A DNA stretch of 50,528 nt, taken from positions 1-50,528 of the forward strand of contig PBRP01000143.1 in assembly GCA_002726655.1 (NCBI GenBank), given 5' to 3'. The notes beneath the pieces were generated by a model, which was not told the DNA's origin, ran no database searches, and saw only the letters and a list, made by a program, of their open reading frames with translations. A program made the position numbers and the translations under genes. The DNA is from Gammaproteobacteria bacterium. Its GTDB lineage: Bacteria > Pseudomonadota > Gammaproteobacteria > Pseudomonadales > Azotimanducaceae. Shown one piece after another: positions 8,141-18,048 of this stretch. Each line of letters opens with the position of its first letter. The stretch's first letter is position 1.

Positions 8141-9340
8141 TTAGTGGTCCAGCGGGGGGTTGGCTCTGGCTCTGGCAGGCGTCCAGAAGGGTTTATCCTT
8201 CACTTTGCAACGGGCTATCTTACTGTATTGGCGCAGTTCCTTCTCATAGTAGATTTCAGCCCATATGTCGTCACCCAAATGTTCCGTTTTGATCATCGCA
8301 AGGGCGATATTAGCCTTGACTGCCGGTGACCACATTGCAGAGGTAACGTAGCCGATTTCAAGGCTGCATTGTTTGTTACCGTACAGGAAGGACCCTCCAG
8401 CTGTTTTGTTTCCTTCTATGTCGAGTTTAGTCAGAGTATACCGGGGACCCCGCTTCTGCTCTTGCAGCAACGCGCTTCTGCCGTTGAAGTGACGCTTTCC
8501 AAAATCAACCAGCCATCCAAGGTTCAGTTCAAATGGTGTCTGATCATGTTCGAAGTGCACGGTTTTAAGCGCTTCGTTAAACTCGAAACCGGGCATGATA
8601 AAGCCTGCTTCGATTCGGGCCATATTCGTCGCCGCCTCACCGAACGGATGGATGCCATAGTCTGCACCGGCAGCATATAGAGCGTCCCAAAGCTCAAGTG
8701 CATGCTCGGGCTTGACCCAAAGCTCATATCCTAAATCACCACTGAAGCCGGTACGCGATACCATCAGTGATTCGCCAAGAAACTGAAAATAGTGAATATT
8801 AAATGGTTTAACTTTTGTGATGCCATCAAGCCCCATCTTTCGCAACACCGTACAGGAGGTCGGACCCTGTAGTGCCAGCGCTGCAATCTTATCGCTCACG
8901 TCCGTAACCGTAACATCCTTGAAGCCATAGGCACTTTTCTTCAGCCACGCAGTACAGGGGCTGCCACACACCAGCATGAATTCATCATCCGCAAGTTTGA
9001 AAATGGTTCCATCATCAATCAAACGTCCTTCGTCCGTGCACCATACGACGTAAGAGACCCTGTTTACTTTAGATTTTGTGATATCCCGGGTGACCATGCG
9101 GTTCAACATCACTTCAGCATCGCGACCCTTGATGTTGTATTTTTGCATGGGGCAGATGTCGTATGTCCCGCAGGTATTGCGCACACAAAAATATTCGTAC
9201 TCAGCATCATAGTAGGAGTCTGCAAACTTGTAGCCATTCCAGGCAGACCAGGCTTCGCGGATATTGAAGGAAGCCTGCCTCGGGTGAAAATGTGAGCGCC
9301 TTAACTGCTCCCCGCTGAAATCAAATTGCTTATTCGTCAT
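8141..9340 (-). CDS. GcvT-family tetrahydrofolate methyltransferase-like protein, cassette A
   Basis: GcvT-fold protein of 399 residues from the ATG at 9340, preceded by GGAAG at 9-nt spacing; an ATG at 9349 is also in frame. The fold binds tetrahydrofolate and moves one-carbon units (GcvT, DmdA, LigM/DesA, sarcosine and dimethylglycine dehydrogenase tails). The catalytic-Asp segment GRLIDDGTIF (D109/D110) is kept, as is the folate-side RIEAGFIMPG. It is last in cassette A, after types B and A oxidoreductases, and overlaps the type A stop by 11 bp. No lipoyl carrier (gcvH) is nearby, so canonical glycine cleavage is unlikely; I infer demethylation or methylene capture from an unknown amine or betaine. 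Confidence 0.85.
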   Translation of the reverse strand: MTNKQFDFSGEQLRRSHFHPRQASFNIREAWSAWNGYKFADSYYDAEYEYFCVRNTCGTYDICPMQKYNIKGRDAEVMLNRMVTRDITKSKVNRVSYVVWCTDEGRLIDDGTIFKLADDEFMLVCGSPCTAWLKKSAYGFKDVTVTDVSDKIAALALQGPTSCTVLRKMGLDGITKVKPFNIHYFQFLGESLMVSRTGFSGDLGYELWVKPEHALELWDALYAAGADYGIHPFGEAATNMARIEAGFIMPGFEFNEALKTVHFEHDQTPFELNLGWLVDFGKRHFNGRSALLQEQKRGPRYTLTKLDIEGNKTAGGSFLYGNKQCSLEIGYVTSAMWSPAVKANIALAMIKTEHLGDDIWAEIYYEKELRQYSKIARCKVKDKPFWTPARARANPPLDH

Positions 9341-10949
9341 AACAGTCATCTTCCGGGACGGTATTTGTACGCTTCAGATCCATCAGGATTTCTCTCGCTG
9401 CATTTGCACCGCAGGCAGCAGATACACCTCCCCCCGGATGAGTCGAGGAGCCACACATGTACATATTTTTGATCGGCATCCGATATTGTGCATACCCAGG
9501 GAAGGGTCGATTGAAAAGAAGTTGATCTATCGTCAACTCGCCCTGGAAGATATTCCCTTCGGTTAGGCCGACCTCTCTCTCAATATCATTGGCCGTCCGG
9601 ACTTCCATGTGTACAATCAGATCTTCAAATCCAGGGCAGTAACGCGCAATCTTGTCGACAACAGACTTGCCAAATTGCTCACGTTTCTCATCAGTCCAGG
9701 GTCCATCGCTAAGCTCAGCAGGGCAGTACTGGATGAAGTTAGACATCCAGTGTTTCCCCGGCGGCGCAACCGTCGGGTCCCAGGCGGAAGGTATGACTGA
9801 CTCTATAAAGGGATCGTCGGACCAGCGACCGCGCTTCCAGCAGTCAAAGGCTCTCTCCATTGTTTCCAGTGAACCGGTAAACGTCTGCCCGCCTCTACTA
9901 ATGTAGGGGTTATCAGGCACGCCAGTAAATTTAGGCATTCCGGACAAGGCAATATTTACCTTTCCTGATGAACCCCGTATCTTAAAATTTGCGGCTTTCT
10001 CATAAATCCCGGGCGGAAGGTCATTCTTATCCATAATGCGGGTGAAAGTCCGCTTTGCATCCAGGTTTGACACGACGATGCGTGATTTCAATTCTTCGCC
10101 ACTTTCCAACACTACGCCTATGGCTTTACCATTCTTGACCAGAATTTGTTCTACGCCTGCAAGTGTTCTAATCTCACCGCCATGCTCCTGGAATGCCGCG
10201 GCGATTGCGTTAGATATGGCGCCCATACCACCCCTCGCCAGTCCCCAGGCACCGATACTGCCATCAACATCACCCATTACATGATGCAGCAAAATGTAGG
10301 ATGAACCGGGGGAGTAAACGCCAAGCGCAGTGCCGATGATCCCGGCACTGGACATCGCGACTTTAATCAAATCATTCTCGAAATAGTCATCGAGAAATTC
10401 TGCAGCACTAATCGTAAAAAACCTGATGTATTCATAAATTTCTTTCTCTCCCAGTGACCAGAACTGTTTCGCCAGAAACAACAGTTCAGATATGTCGCGT
10501 GGGCGGAATGAAGTTGGATCCGGGGGTGTGCGTAGTAGAGTTTTTCGGATTAAGTACGAATAGCGGGTCAAATCAGACTGGAAGCGGTGCATGGCATCGG
10601 CATCGTGGGATGAGTGCCGTTTCAGCTCCAGGTAGGTCGACTCTTGGTTATGATAGGACAGCAGTGTACGTCCATCATCAGCGAAATTGACGGTCCCGAG
10701 GTAGGGAACCAATAGCAGCCCGTGCCTGCCTAGATCAAGGTCACGGTGCAGAGACTGTCTCATCATACTGCACACATAGGAACAGCTTGAATAGATCCAG
10801 CCCTCATGCATTTCGCGTGACACAGCAGCGCCACCAATATAGTCGTTCTTCTCAACCACCAATACGTCAAGTCCGGCCTTCGCCAGGTAAGCGGCGTTGG
10901 TTAAACCATTGTGACCCGCACCAATGATGATGGCATCATATTCTTTCAT
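9330..10949 (-). CDS. CrtI/PYROXD2-like FAD oxidoreductase, type A, cassette A
   Basis: FAD-dependent oxidoreductase of the phytoene-desaturase/PYROXD2 superfamily, 539 residues from the ATG at 10949 (MKEYDAIIIGAGHNG). The N-terminal dinucleotide fold has GAGHNG at 10-15 and the acidic end VVEKN. Where CrtI proteins show a substrate-facing FDxGPT-like segment, this one reads CSYVCS (C56, C60), shared by all three type A copies here. The C-terminal FAD motif is MYMCGSSTHPGGGV. Its ATG overlaps the stop of the type B gene by 4 bp. Carotenoid desaturation is unlikely given the neighbours; oxidation of a C-N bond is my inference. Confidence 0.85.
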   Translation of the reverse strand: MKEYDAIIIGAGHNGLTNAAYLAKAGLDVLVVEKNDYIGGAAVSREMHEGWIYSSCSYVCSMMRQSLHRDLDLGRHGLLLVPYLGTVNFADDGRTLLSYHNQESTYLELKRHSSHDADAMHRFQSDLTRYSYLIRKTLLRTPPDPTSFRPRDISELLFLAKQFWSLGEKEIYEYIRFFTISAAEFLDDYFENDLIKVAMSSAGIIGTALGVYSPGSSYILLHHVMGDVDGSIGAWGLARGGMGAISNAIAAAFQEHGGEIRTLAGVEQILVKNGKAIGVVLESGEELKSRIVVSNLDAKRTFTRIMDKNDLPPGIYEKAANFKIRGSSGKVNIALSGMPKFTGVPDNPYISRGGQTFTGSLETMERAFDCWKRGRWSDDPFIESVIPSAWDPTVAPPGKHWMSNFIQYCPAELSDGPWTDEKREQFGKSVVDKIARYCPGFEDLIVHMEVRTANDIEREVGLTEGNIFQGELTIDQLLFNRPFPGYAQYRMPIKNMYMCGSSTHPGGGVSAACGANAAREILMDLKRTNTVPEDDCYDE

Positions 10950-12484
10950 TTCAGAATCTCTTGGGCGGCATTGTGCCCGGCTCCACCCATCAACCCGCCA
11001 CCAGGGTGGCAACCTGCGCCGCAAAGGTGAAGACCACCGATAGGCGTCTGGTACTGTGCAGCACCATAGGTAGGACGCATCATTAGTGACTGGTCCAGGG
11101 AAAGTTCAGCATGGTGCCAATGACCTCCGGTAACACCATACTCTCGCTCTAGATCAGCTGGCGTCAGCAACTCATGATGCAGGATCTGCTCCCGGATACC
11201 GGGGGCATACTGAGCCAAGGTGTCTATCAAAAGTTGGCAATAGGCTTCATGGGCCTGGTCATCCCAGCCCCCCTGCAGGTGACGAGGAACATACATGACA
11301 TGAGCTGAGAGGACATGCTGGCCAGCCGGCGCCAGTGTCTCATCATGGATGCTCGGTATAACGATTTCCATTACCGGCACCTTCGAACAGTGCCCATATT
11401 TTGCATCATCATAGGCAAATTCAATGACATCCATATCCGGAGCAATCATCAATCTACCATCAGGGTTATCCAGGCCCGTAAATTCTGGAAGCCCCTTGAG
11501 AGCAAGGTGTAATTTCGCCACATAGCCATCGCCACGTAATCGGCGAATTCTGTTACAAAAACCGATCTCAAGATGCTCAACACCAACCAGGTCGAGAAAG
11601 GTTTTTTTCGGGTCCGCTGAAGATATCACACGGTCAGCTTCGATCTGCTCTCCCGAATCCAACTTTACGCCCATGGCGATGAGCCCCTCAGCATCATCAC
11701 CAATGACGATTTCTCCTACGGGAACTCCGGTTCGAATTTCAACACCAGAGGCGCTGGCTGATGAATGCAGCGCTTCTATCAGTGTCTTAACACCAGCGGA
11801 TGAAACCTGGTGAGCGGCTTTACCTGACATTCTCAGCAGCAGCGTGATCAGCGAATGATTGGGCGAACGTGGCGCCAGTTTCGAGCCAATCAGTCCATCC
11901 CAACTCAGCATCGCCTTCAGTAATTCGTTATCAAAATTCTCATCCATCAAATCCCGCATGGGCAATGTCAGGATGCGAAGAAATTCTCGCATATCGGCCT
12001 TACCCATAAGGCGCATATTCATCCCAAGATGGGCATATGACATTATTTCCGGCAGGCTGTTGTTGCCGATGGGAGGCACAGTTTCCAACCAAAATGGCTT
12101 TACCATGTCGGCAAATCGCCGCATCAGTCTCACATAATTACCGTACGACTGCTCATCGTCGGTTTCTACACCGGAGATACGCTCCCCTTGCAGAACGACA
12201 TGGCTTGCATCGGTTGAAAGACCAATCGTGGGTGATAGGTCGGCATCTACATTGAAGCCATGGGCCTTGAGATTAAGGTCTCGTGCTACTTTTTCAGAGA
12301 AATAGCCGACACTGTGGGCGACGGAGGTCTTGAATTCAGGATGGAATTCACGGACGGACGCGAGCCCACCGACCGAATCAGAGGCCTCAAGTAGCAAAAC
12401 CTTCTGACCTTTTCGCGCCAGGTAGTTCGCACAGACCAGCCCGTTGTGCCCGGCACCAATGATGATCGAGTTGTAGCGATGCAC
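10946..12484 (-). CDS. CrtI/PYROXD2-like FAD oxidoreductase, type B, cassette A
   Basis: 512-residue FAD oxidoreductase with GAGHNGLVCA at about 9-18, LLLEASDSVGG, and the C-terminal HLCGAGCHPGGGL. It has an Ala-His motif (VAHSVGYFS) in place of the CSYVCS of type A, and it groups by eye with the other two type B proteins rather than with its own neighbour. It is the first gene of cassette A on the minus strand, so this cassette runs B-A-T, whereas cassettes B and C run A-B-T. About 207 bp separate it from the divergent fhs start and should hold both promoters. Confidence 0.85.
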   Translation of the reverse strand: MHRYNSIIIGAGHNGLVCANYLARKGQKVLLLEASDSVGGLASVREFHPEFKTSVAHSVGYFSEKVARDLNLKAHGFNVDADLSPTIGLSTDASHVVLQGERISGVETDDEQSYGNYVRLMRRFADMVKPFWLETVPPIGNNSLPEIMSYAHLGMNMRLMGKADMREFLRILTLPMRDLMDENFDNELLKAMLSWDGLIGSKLAPRSPNHSLITLLLRMSGKAAHQVSSAGVKTLIEALHSSASASGVEIRTGVPVGEIVIGDDAEGLIAMGVKLDSGEQIEADRVISSADPKKTFLDLVGVEHLEIGFCNRIRRLRGDGYVAKLHLALKGLPEFTGLDNPDGRLMIAPDMDVIEFAYDDAKYGHCSKVPVMEIVIPSIHDETLAPAGQHVLSAHVMYVPRHLQGGWDDQAHEAYCQLLIDTLAQYAPGIREQILHHELLTPADLEREYGVTGGHWHHAELSLDQSLMMRPTYGAAQYQTPIGGLHLCGAGCHPGGGLMGGAGHNAAQEILK

Positions 12485-12691
12485 TTCAAATCTGCCGTGT
12501 GAGGTATCACCACAGACTATTCAATGCTTGTTGGTAGGGCTTCTCAGCCTATACGCTTAATACCGCTAAGGTATACTAACCCGATTTCCAATCTTATAGG
12601 GCAGGTGGCTAGCCAACGTCTAGTTGTTGAACATACGGGGCCTATTGATCGGACAACACTATTCAAGCGGCCCAGACCGAGAAGAACTCGA

Positions 12692-14368
12692 ATGACTGAA
12701 CCTAAAGCAGATATTGATATTGCACGTGAAGCGACGTTAAAGCCGATCGCAGAAATAGGCGCCAGCCTTGAGATTCCGGAGGATTCGCTCCACTGCTACG
12801 GCCGCTATAAGGCCAAGATTGATTTTGGCTTTATCCGTTCTCTGGAAGACAGGAAGGATGGTCAATTAGTCCTTGTTACGGCCATGTCACCAACCCCTGC
12901 AGGTGAGGGGAAAACGACTACAACGGTTGGCCTGGGAGATGCGCTCAACCGCCTTGGCAAAAAAACGACCGTGTGTTTGCGAGAACCTTCCCTGGGGCCA
13001 TGTTTCGGAATGAAGGGTGGTGCTGCAGGAGGTGGTTACGCCCAGGTGGTACCCATGGAAGATATTAACCTGCATTTTACCGGTGACCTGCATGCCATCA
13101 GTACTGCTCACAACCTGCTGGCAGCACTTGTGGACAACCATATTCACTGGCAAAACGAGGAAAGCATGGATGCGCGGCGTTTAAGCTGGCGTCGCGTAGT
13201 GGATATTAACGATCGCACCCTGCGACACATCAATACGGGCCTGGGTGGAACTGCAAACGGTGTCCCGCGAGAAACCGGGTTCGATCTCACGGTGGCATCC
13301 GAGGTAATGGCGATCTTCTGTCTGGCAAAAAACCTATCTGACCTGCAACAGAGGCTGGCAAAAATGATTGTCGGTTATCGCCGCAACGGGGATCCGATAA
13401 CGGCAAGTGAAATGAAGGCTGATGGTCCGTTGACGGCCATCTTGCGGGATGCCCTGATGCCAAACCTGGTACAGACACTGGAGAACAACCCCGCCATCAT
13501 TCACGGCGGGCCTTTCGCCAACATCGCACACGGGTGTAACAGCGTTATCGCAACCAAGACAGCCTTAAAGCTGTCCGACTGTGTAGTAACGGAAGCAGGA
13601 TTTGGGGCTGACCTGGGTGCAGAGAAGTTCTTCAACATCAAGTGTCTGAAAGCAGGCCTAAAACCTGCTGCCGCGGTTATTGTTGCTACTGTCAGGGCAC
13701 TGAAAATGCATGGCGGCGTAGCAAAAAAGGATCTGGATGCTGAAAATATTGTTGCGGTTCAGCAAGGCATTCCCAACCTAGCCCGCCATATCAGAAATGT
13801 TGGCAAGTTCGGCGTGCCAATCGTGGTGGCGATCAACCGTTTTACGAAGGACGCTGACAGCGAGATAAGTGTTGTCAAGCAAATGTGTGCTGAGCTGGGA
13901 GTGAAAGCGATTGAATCCAACCACTGGACTACTGGCGGTTCTGGTGCCGAGGAGCTTGCAACCAACGTCACCCAGCTCGTTGAGTCTGGGTCATCTCAGT
14001 TTCGCCCGCTCTATGATGAGCAAACCAGCCTCTGGGACAAGACTGAAGAGGTTGCAAGAAGCATCTACGGTGCATCTGAGATTATTGCCGATAAGAAAGT
14101 GCGCAATCAATTTCGTCAATTTCAGAAAAAATACGGACACTTTCAGGTCTGTATGGCCAAAACCCAATACAGTTTCTCTACTGACCCTAATTTAATGGGC
14201 GCACCAAGTCATCATGTTGTGCCTATACGTGAACTGCGACTGTGTGCCGGGGCAGAGTTTGTTGTCGTGGTTTGTGGTGACATAATGACCATGCCTGGAT
14301 TACCCAAGAGACCGAGCGCACACGATATTCACGTCGATGAAGCAGGCGAAATACAGGGCCTTTTCTAA
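12692..14368 (+). CDS. fhs: Formate-tetrahydrofolate ligase
   Basis: Joins formate and tetrahydrofolate to 10-formyl-tetrahydrofolate with ATP, or runs in reverse to release formate and ATP. The 558 residues from the ATG at 12692 match the usual length (about 555-560); GAGAAG lies 7 nt upstream. An in-frame ATG at 12524 would add 56 residues unlike the family. Hallmarks are the P-loop-like [47 protein letters not shown] and the C-terminal [14 protein letters not shown]. It is divergent from cassette A and close to cassette B, which supports one-carbon transfer as the theme of the island. Confidence 0.97.
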   Translation: MTEPKADIDIAREATLKPIAEIGASLEIPEDSLHCYGRYKAKIDFGFIRSLEDRKDGQLVLVTAMSPTPAGEGKTTTTVGLGDALNRLGKKTTVCLREPSLGPCFGMKGGAAGGGYAQVVPMEDINLHFTGDLHAISTAHNLLAALVDNHIHWQNEESMDARRLSWRRVVDINDRTLRHINTGLGGTANGVPRETGFDLTVASEVMAIFCLAKNLSDLQQRLAKMIVGYRRNGDPITASEMKADGPLTAILRDALMPNLVQTLENNPAIIHGGPFANIAHGCNSVIATKTALKLSDCVVTEAGFGADLGAEKFFNIKCLKAGLKPAAAVIVATVRALKMHGGVAKKDLDAENIVAVQQGIPNLARHIRNVGKFGVPIVVAINRFTKDADSEISVVKQMCAELGVKAIESNHWTTGGSGAEELATNVTQLVESGSSQFRPLYDEQTSLWDKTEEVARSIYGASEIIADKKVRNQFRQFQKKYGHFQVCMAKTQYSFSTDPNLMGAPSHHVVPIRELRLCAGAEFVVVVCGDIMTMPGLPKRPSAHDIHVDEAGEIQGLF

Positions 14369-14614
14369 CTAGATCTTGTCCGGATTTGGATATCGAGCGG
14401 GTTATCCTAGGCGGCCCCTTCCTTCTTAAGTTGTTGTTTTTAGAGGCTAACGGTTTACATGTTTTGTGAATCTGGTTCAGAATATGCAATTTACGGACAG
14501 GAACTAACTAGATCGGCCCAAATGACGATGTGCCTCGCGCAAATCAGACTTGCTCCGATAACCGTTTATAGCTAAGCAGGCAATATTCAAGTTGAACATC
14601 CTGAATAAAACACC

Positions 14615-15289
14615 ATGTCATCACCGCTAAGTGATCAAAAACTAGCAGCCTTGCTGGACAGACTGCATGCCCAGAGTGATAAGCAGTTAGCTGAAATCGA
14701 TGAGTACTGCGTTAGTCTCGAACAGAAAGATGCATTCGACTGGTGCGTCTTCAATGATGATATGCACCAGTTCTTTGCGGATAAAATGGTAGCGCTTGAT
14801 CGTGACAAGGCTGAGTTCTGTTATCAACTGTGTCGAGCATTAGGTGCATCTCGTGTCGTCGAGGCTGGCACCTCATTCGGCGTCTCAACCCTCTATCTGG
14901 CAGCAGCAATTCGCGACAACCAGGCGGAAGAAGGCCTGGTCATTGCAACCGAGTGGGACCCAGGAAAGGCGGAAATTGCTCGAGGGAACTTCAGAGAGGC
15001 AGGGCTTAGTGAGTATATTGATCTGCGCGAGGGTGACCTGCGTCAGACACTTCGCAACCTTGGAGGTAGCATAGATTTTATGCTGGTGGACATCTGGGAG
15101 GTAGCAAAACCCGCCCTTGAGCTTGTTTCACCCTATCTGCGTACTGGTGCCATTGTGGTATGCGACAACACGACAGTGGATCGGGGTGAGTACGATGACT
15201 ACTTTGAATTTGTTAAGGATCCGGTAAACAGGTTCCGTACCATGACACTACCTTTTCAGGGTGGATTCGAGCTTACGGTGCGAATTTGA
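14615..15289 (+). CDS. Class I SAM-dependent methyltransferase, O-methyltransferase-like
   Basis: 224-residue soluble methyltransferase. Motif I is VVEAGTSFGVSTLYLAAA (about residues 78-95), followed by an acidic strand end in IATEWDP and by FMLVDIWE and IVVCDNT, typical of the caffeoyl-CoA/catechol O-methyltransferase-like group (Methyltransf_24). The substrate is unknown. It lies alone between fhs (246 bp upstream) and the convergent cassette B GcvT gene (7 bp downstream). Upstream bases 14369-14614 hold a weak GGATA/TATCC stem and no clear promoter. Confidence 0.8.
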   Translation: MSSPLSDQKLAALLDRLHAQSDKQLAEIDEYCVSLEQKDAFDWCVFNDDMHQFFADKMVALDRDKAEFCYQLCRALGASRVVEAGTSFGVSTLYLAAAIRDNQAEEGLVIATEWDPGKAEIARGNFREAGLSEYIDLREGDLRQTLRNLGGSIDFMLVDIWEVAKPALELVSPYLRTGAIVVCDNTTVDRGEYDDYFEFVKDPVNRFRTMTLPFQGGFELTVRI

Positions 15290-15296
15290 GGCAAAT

Positions 15297-16487
15297 TTAA
15301 TATTGACCAGGGGGTGTTGCTGATCGCCGCGGATGTGACCAGAAGGGCTTTTCCACGATCCTGCATTCGGCCCAGGTAGCTCGCCATTCCAGTTCCTTCT
15401 GATAGTAGATTTCAGCCCAGATTTCGGGTGGCTTCATCCCATTCCGATACTCAATATCAGCCATGGCGAGGTTCGCTTTTAGTATGGGCGACCAGACTTG
15501 CGAGTTTATAGTCCCTATCCGCTTGCCATTCTTGCCATCAAAAAGAAATGAATCTGCGGGCGGCTTGTTCCCCGTCACTGACATTTTTACTAGGCGTCGT
15601 TTTACAGGCAGGGAATGTTCGGCAATCAGCGCGCGTTTGCCAGTAAAGTAAGGCTTATCAAAATTTACTACCCAGCCCATACCGAGCTCAAATGGAGAAC
15701 GATCGTGGTCTGCGCGAACCGTCGTTTCCGCGGTATTGAAATCATCCCCTGGCATAATAAAACCAGCTTCAATTCTGACTATTTCAAGCGCATCCAGGCC
15801 GATGGGTCTGATGTTATACAGGTGCTGCACCGCAAAGATCGCGTCCCACATCTCGAGCGCATTAGCCGGGTCGGTCCAGAGCTCGTAACCAAGGTCACCA
15901 GTGTAACCGGTACGGGATATCATGACTTCAAAACCGTGCAAATTTGTTTGCAGAATGCGGAAAGGTTTCAGTTGAGAAAGGCCGCTAAATCCTGCCTCAG
16001 TCAAGACTGAATATGAGGTTGGGCCTTGAACTGCAAGTGCTGCTACCTCGTGTGTCTCTTGGCTGATATCAACGTCCATACCAAGGCTGGACAGAAGCAA
16101 CCAATCCAACTGATGATGCTGCGAACACAGCCGGTAGTCATTTTCCGCCAATTGAAAGATTGTGCCGTCATCCAGCACCTTACCCTCATCGTTACACCAC
16201 AATACATAAGTGACACGACCAGCCTGCAACTTTGAAATATCGCGAACAACCAACCGTGAGAGAAATGTGAAAGCATCAGGACCAGTGATGCGGTATTTCT
16301 CCATGGGCGTCAGGTCCATCACACTGCAGGAGCTGCGGATCGCAAAGTACTCCGCCGCAAGTGTGTCGTAAACCCGGGCTGTCTGATAGCCGTTCCATGA
16401 CGTCCAGTTTTTTACCATACATTGCTCATCAACCCTTGCATGAAAGGGTGTTGGCTCTAGTACTTGCTTAAAATCATGCTTCGACAT
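15297..16487 (-). CDS. GcvT-family tetrahydrofolate methyltransferase-like protein, cassette B
   Basis: 396 residues from the ATG at 16487 (MSKHDF), which matches the length of the cassette C copy; a GTG at 16505 would add six residues and overlap the upstream gene. The catalytic-Asp segment is GKVLDDGTIF (D106/D107) and the folate-side segment RIEAGFIMPGDDF. It shares the WNGY, E-Y-F-A-x-R, D-x-T-P-M-x-K-Y and LWCNDEGK blocks with the other two copies, so these are true paralogues or close family members. It is last in the minus-strand unit type A, type B, GcvT-like. The acceptor is presumably tetrahydrofolate; the donor is unknown. Confidence 0.85.
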   Translation of the reverse strand: MSKHDFKQVLEPTPFHARVDEQCMVKNWTSWNGYQTARVYDTLAAEYFAIRSSCSVMDLTPMEKYRITGPDAFTFLSRLVVRDISKLQAGRVTYVLWCNDEGKVLDDGTIFQLAENDYRLCSQHHQLDWLLLSSLGMDVDISQETHEVAALAVQGPTSYSVLTEAGFSGLSQLKPFRILQTNLHGFEVMISRTGYTGDLGYELWTDPANALEMWDAIFAVQHLYNIRPIGLDALEIVRIEAGFIMPGDDFNTAETTVRADHDRSPFELGMGWVVNFDKPYFTGKRALIAEHSLPVKRRLVKMSVTGNKPPADSFLFDGKNGKRIGTINSQVWSPILKANLAMADIEYRNGMKPPEIWAEIYYQKELEWRATWAECRIVEKPFWSHPRRSATPPGQY

Positions 16488-16491
16488 AGTG

Positions 16492-18048
16492 CTATCCGGG
16501 CTCACCCTGTATCTTCAGTATGCGCTGTGCGGCATTATGGCCCGGGATGCCTGTCACGTTGCCGCCAGGATGCGCAGTAGCACCACAAAGAAACAGGCCT
16601 TCGACGGGCGTGTCGTATTGAGCAGAACCATGAACTGGCCGCATCATAAAAGACTGATCAATCGTCATTTCGCCCTGATGCCAATGGCCACCGGTCAGGC
16701 CGTATTCTGTTTCTATATCGACCGGCGTAAGAATTTCTTTGTCCACCACCAGCTGTTCAAAACCTGGTGCGTATTCTCCGATCAGGGCAATTACATTATC
16801 CATAAAAACGGTTCGCTGCTGCTCCCAGCCGTCCTTCAATTCGTAAGGAGCATAACTCGCCGACACTGACATTACGTGATGTCCTGCAGGGGCGAGGGAC
16901 GGGTCGGCAATGCTTGGAATTGTAATTTCCAAAACGGGTGCCTGAGAAAACTCACCGTATTTGGCGTGATTAAAGGCGTGTTCAAGGTAGCGCATATCGG
17001 GTACCACCAATAACCTTTGGCCGAGTTGCGCAGGTGAAAGGTCCCTAAACTGCGGCAGCTCTCGCAACGCAATATAAACTTTCGCCACGGTGCCTCTGGT
17101 GCGTGTTTTGTTAACACGATGGGCAAACATTGCATCAAGTTCACCAGTTCCCACCAGATCCAGGAAGGTTGTTTTTGCATCGGCATTGGAAACCACGATG
17201 TCAGCATGAAGCTGTTCACCACTAAAGAGTTCTACTCCCGAAGCCTTTCCATCATTGACCAGAATCCGTTTTACTTTCTCTCCCGGTCTTATTGAAGCGC
17301 CAAAGCCATGAGCCGCATCTGATATTGCCTGTGTTACCTGCCCCATCCCCCCGGGCGGGAGCGTCTGCAAACCCTGATTTTCCCCGCGTACTCGATGCAG
17401 ATAGGTTAACACCGTATTTGGTGTGCGGGGTCCCATGTGATGGCCCAGAACTGCATCCAGTGCAATAGCCCCCTTTAATGTTTCGTTATCAAAGATCTCG
17501 TTCAGGACGTCATATATATTAATTCCGCCAACGCGCAGAAACTCCCGCATTGATTTAGCACCGAGGCCAAAACGAAGTTTCCAGCCGATTTTTGCCAAGG
17601 TAAACTTATCCTGACTGTCCATGTCCTTGAGCCGCGGGGGCTTGTTCATCATCAGCGGATCAAGTGCCGCCGCATAGGTACGAAATTCCTTTTTGAAGTC
17701 ACGATAGGCCTCAACATCTTTTTGTGAGACGCCATCGCCAGTTACCGTGTTTGCGCCAAGGGTCAGGTGCTGCCCTTGCCTGTCCAGGGAAATAGTATCA
17801 ACAGGCGGCCCAGCCTCCAGGCCAGACCCGGCAAGGTTAAGTTCCCTGCAGACTTTTGAACTCAGTGAATGAAGTATATGAGCCAGCCCAGAAACGCTGT
17901 AACCATCAGCAAAACTGACCGTGGATGCACCACCCCCAACCCTGTCTCTGGCTTCCAGAACCGTGACCTCATAGCCCGATTTAGCAAGATAAGCCGCGCA
18001 AATCAGCCCGTTGTGCCCGGCACCTACAATGACTACAGATCTAGTCAT
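16492..18048 (-). CDS. CrtI/PYROXD2-like FAD oxidoreductase, type B, cassette B
   Basis: 518 residues from the ATG at 18048 (MTRSVVIVGAGHNG); the open frame reaches 18138 but would overlap the upstream type A gene by about 100 bp without family sequence. FAD motifs are GAGHNGLICAAYLAKSG and VLEARDRVGGG at the front and LFLCGATAHPGGNV at the back. The type B Ala-His segment reads LAHILHSLSSKV. The start overlaps the type A stop by 8 bp and the stop lies 4 bp before the GcvT-like ATG, so all three genes are tightly coupled. Confidence 0.85.
   Translation of the reverse strand: MTRSVVIVGAGHNGLICAAYLAKSGYEVTVLEARDRVGGGASTVSFADGYSVSGLAHILHSLSSKVCRELNLAGSGLEAGPPVDTISLDRQGQHLTLGANTVTGDGVSQKDVEAYRDFKKEFRTYAAALDPLMMNKPPRLKDMDSQDKFTLAKIGWKLRFGLGAKSMREFLRVGGINIYDVLNEIFDNETLKGAIALDAVLGHHMGPRTPNTVLTYLHRVRGENQGLQTLPPGGMGQVTQAISDAAHGFGASIRPGEKVKRILVNDGKASGVELFSGEQLHADIVVSNADAKTTFLDLVGTGELDAMFAHRVNKTRTRGTVAKVYIALRELPQFRDLSPAQLGQRLLVVPDMRYLEHAFNHAKYGEFSQAPVLEITIPSIADPSLAPAGHHVMSVSASYAPYELKDGWEQQRTVFMDNVIALIGEYAPGFEQLVVDKEILTPVDIETEYGLTGGHWHQGEMTIDQSFMMRPVHGSAQYDTPVEGLFLCGATAHPGGNVTGIPGHNAAQRILKIQGEPG

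Noticed and set aside
12524-12691. 56-residue N-terminal extension of fhs
   Set aside because: It does not resemble the family; the ATG at 12692 has a ribosome site and gives the normal length.
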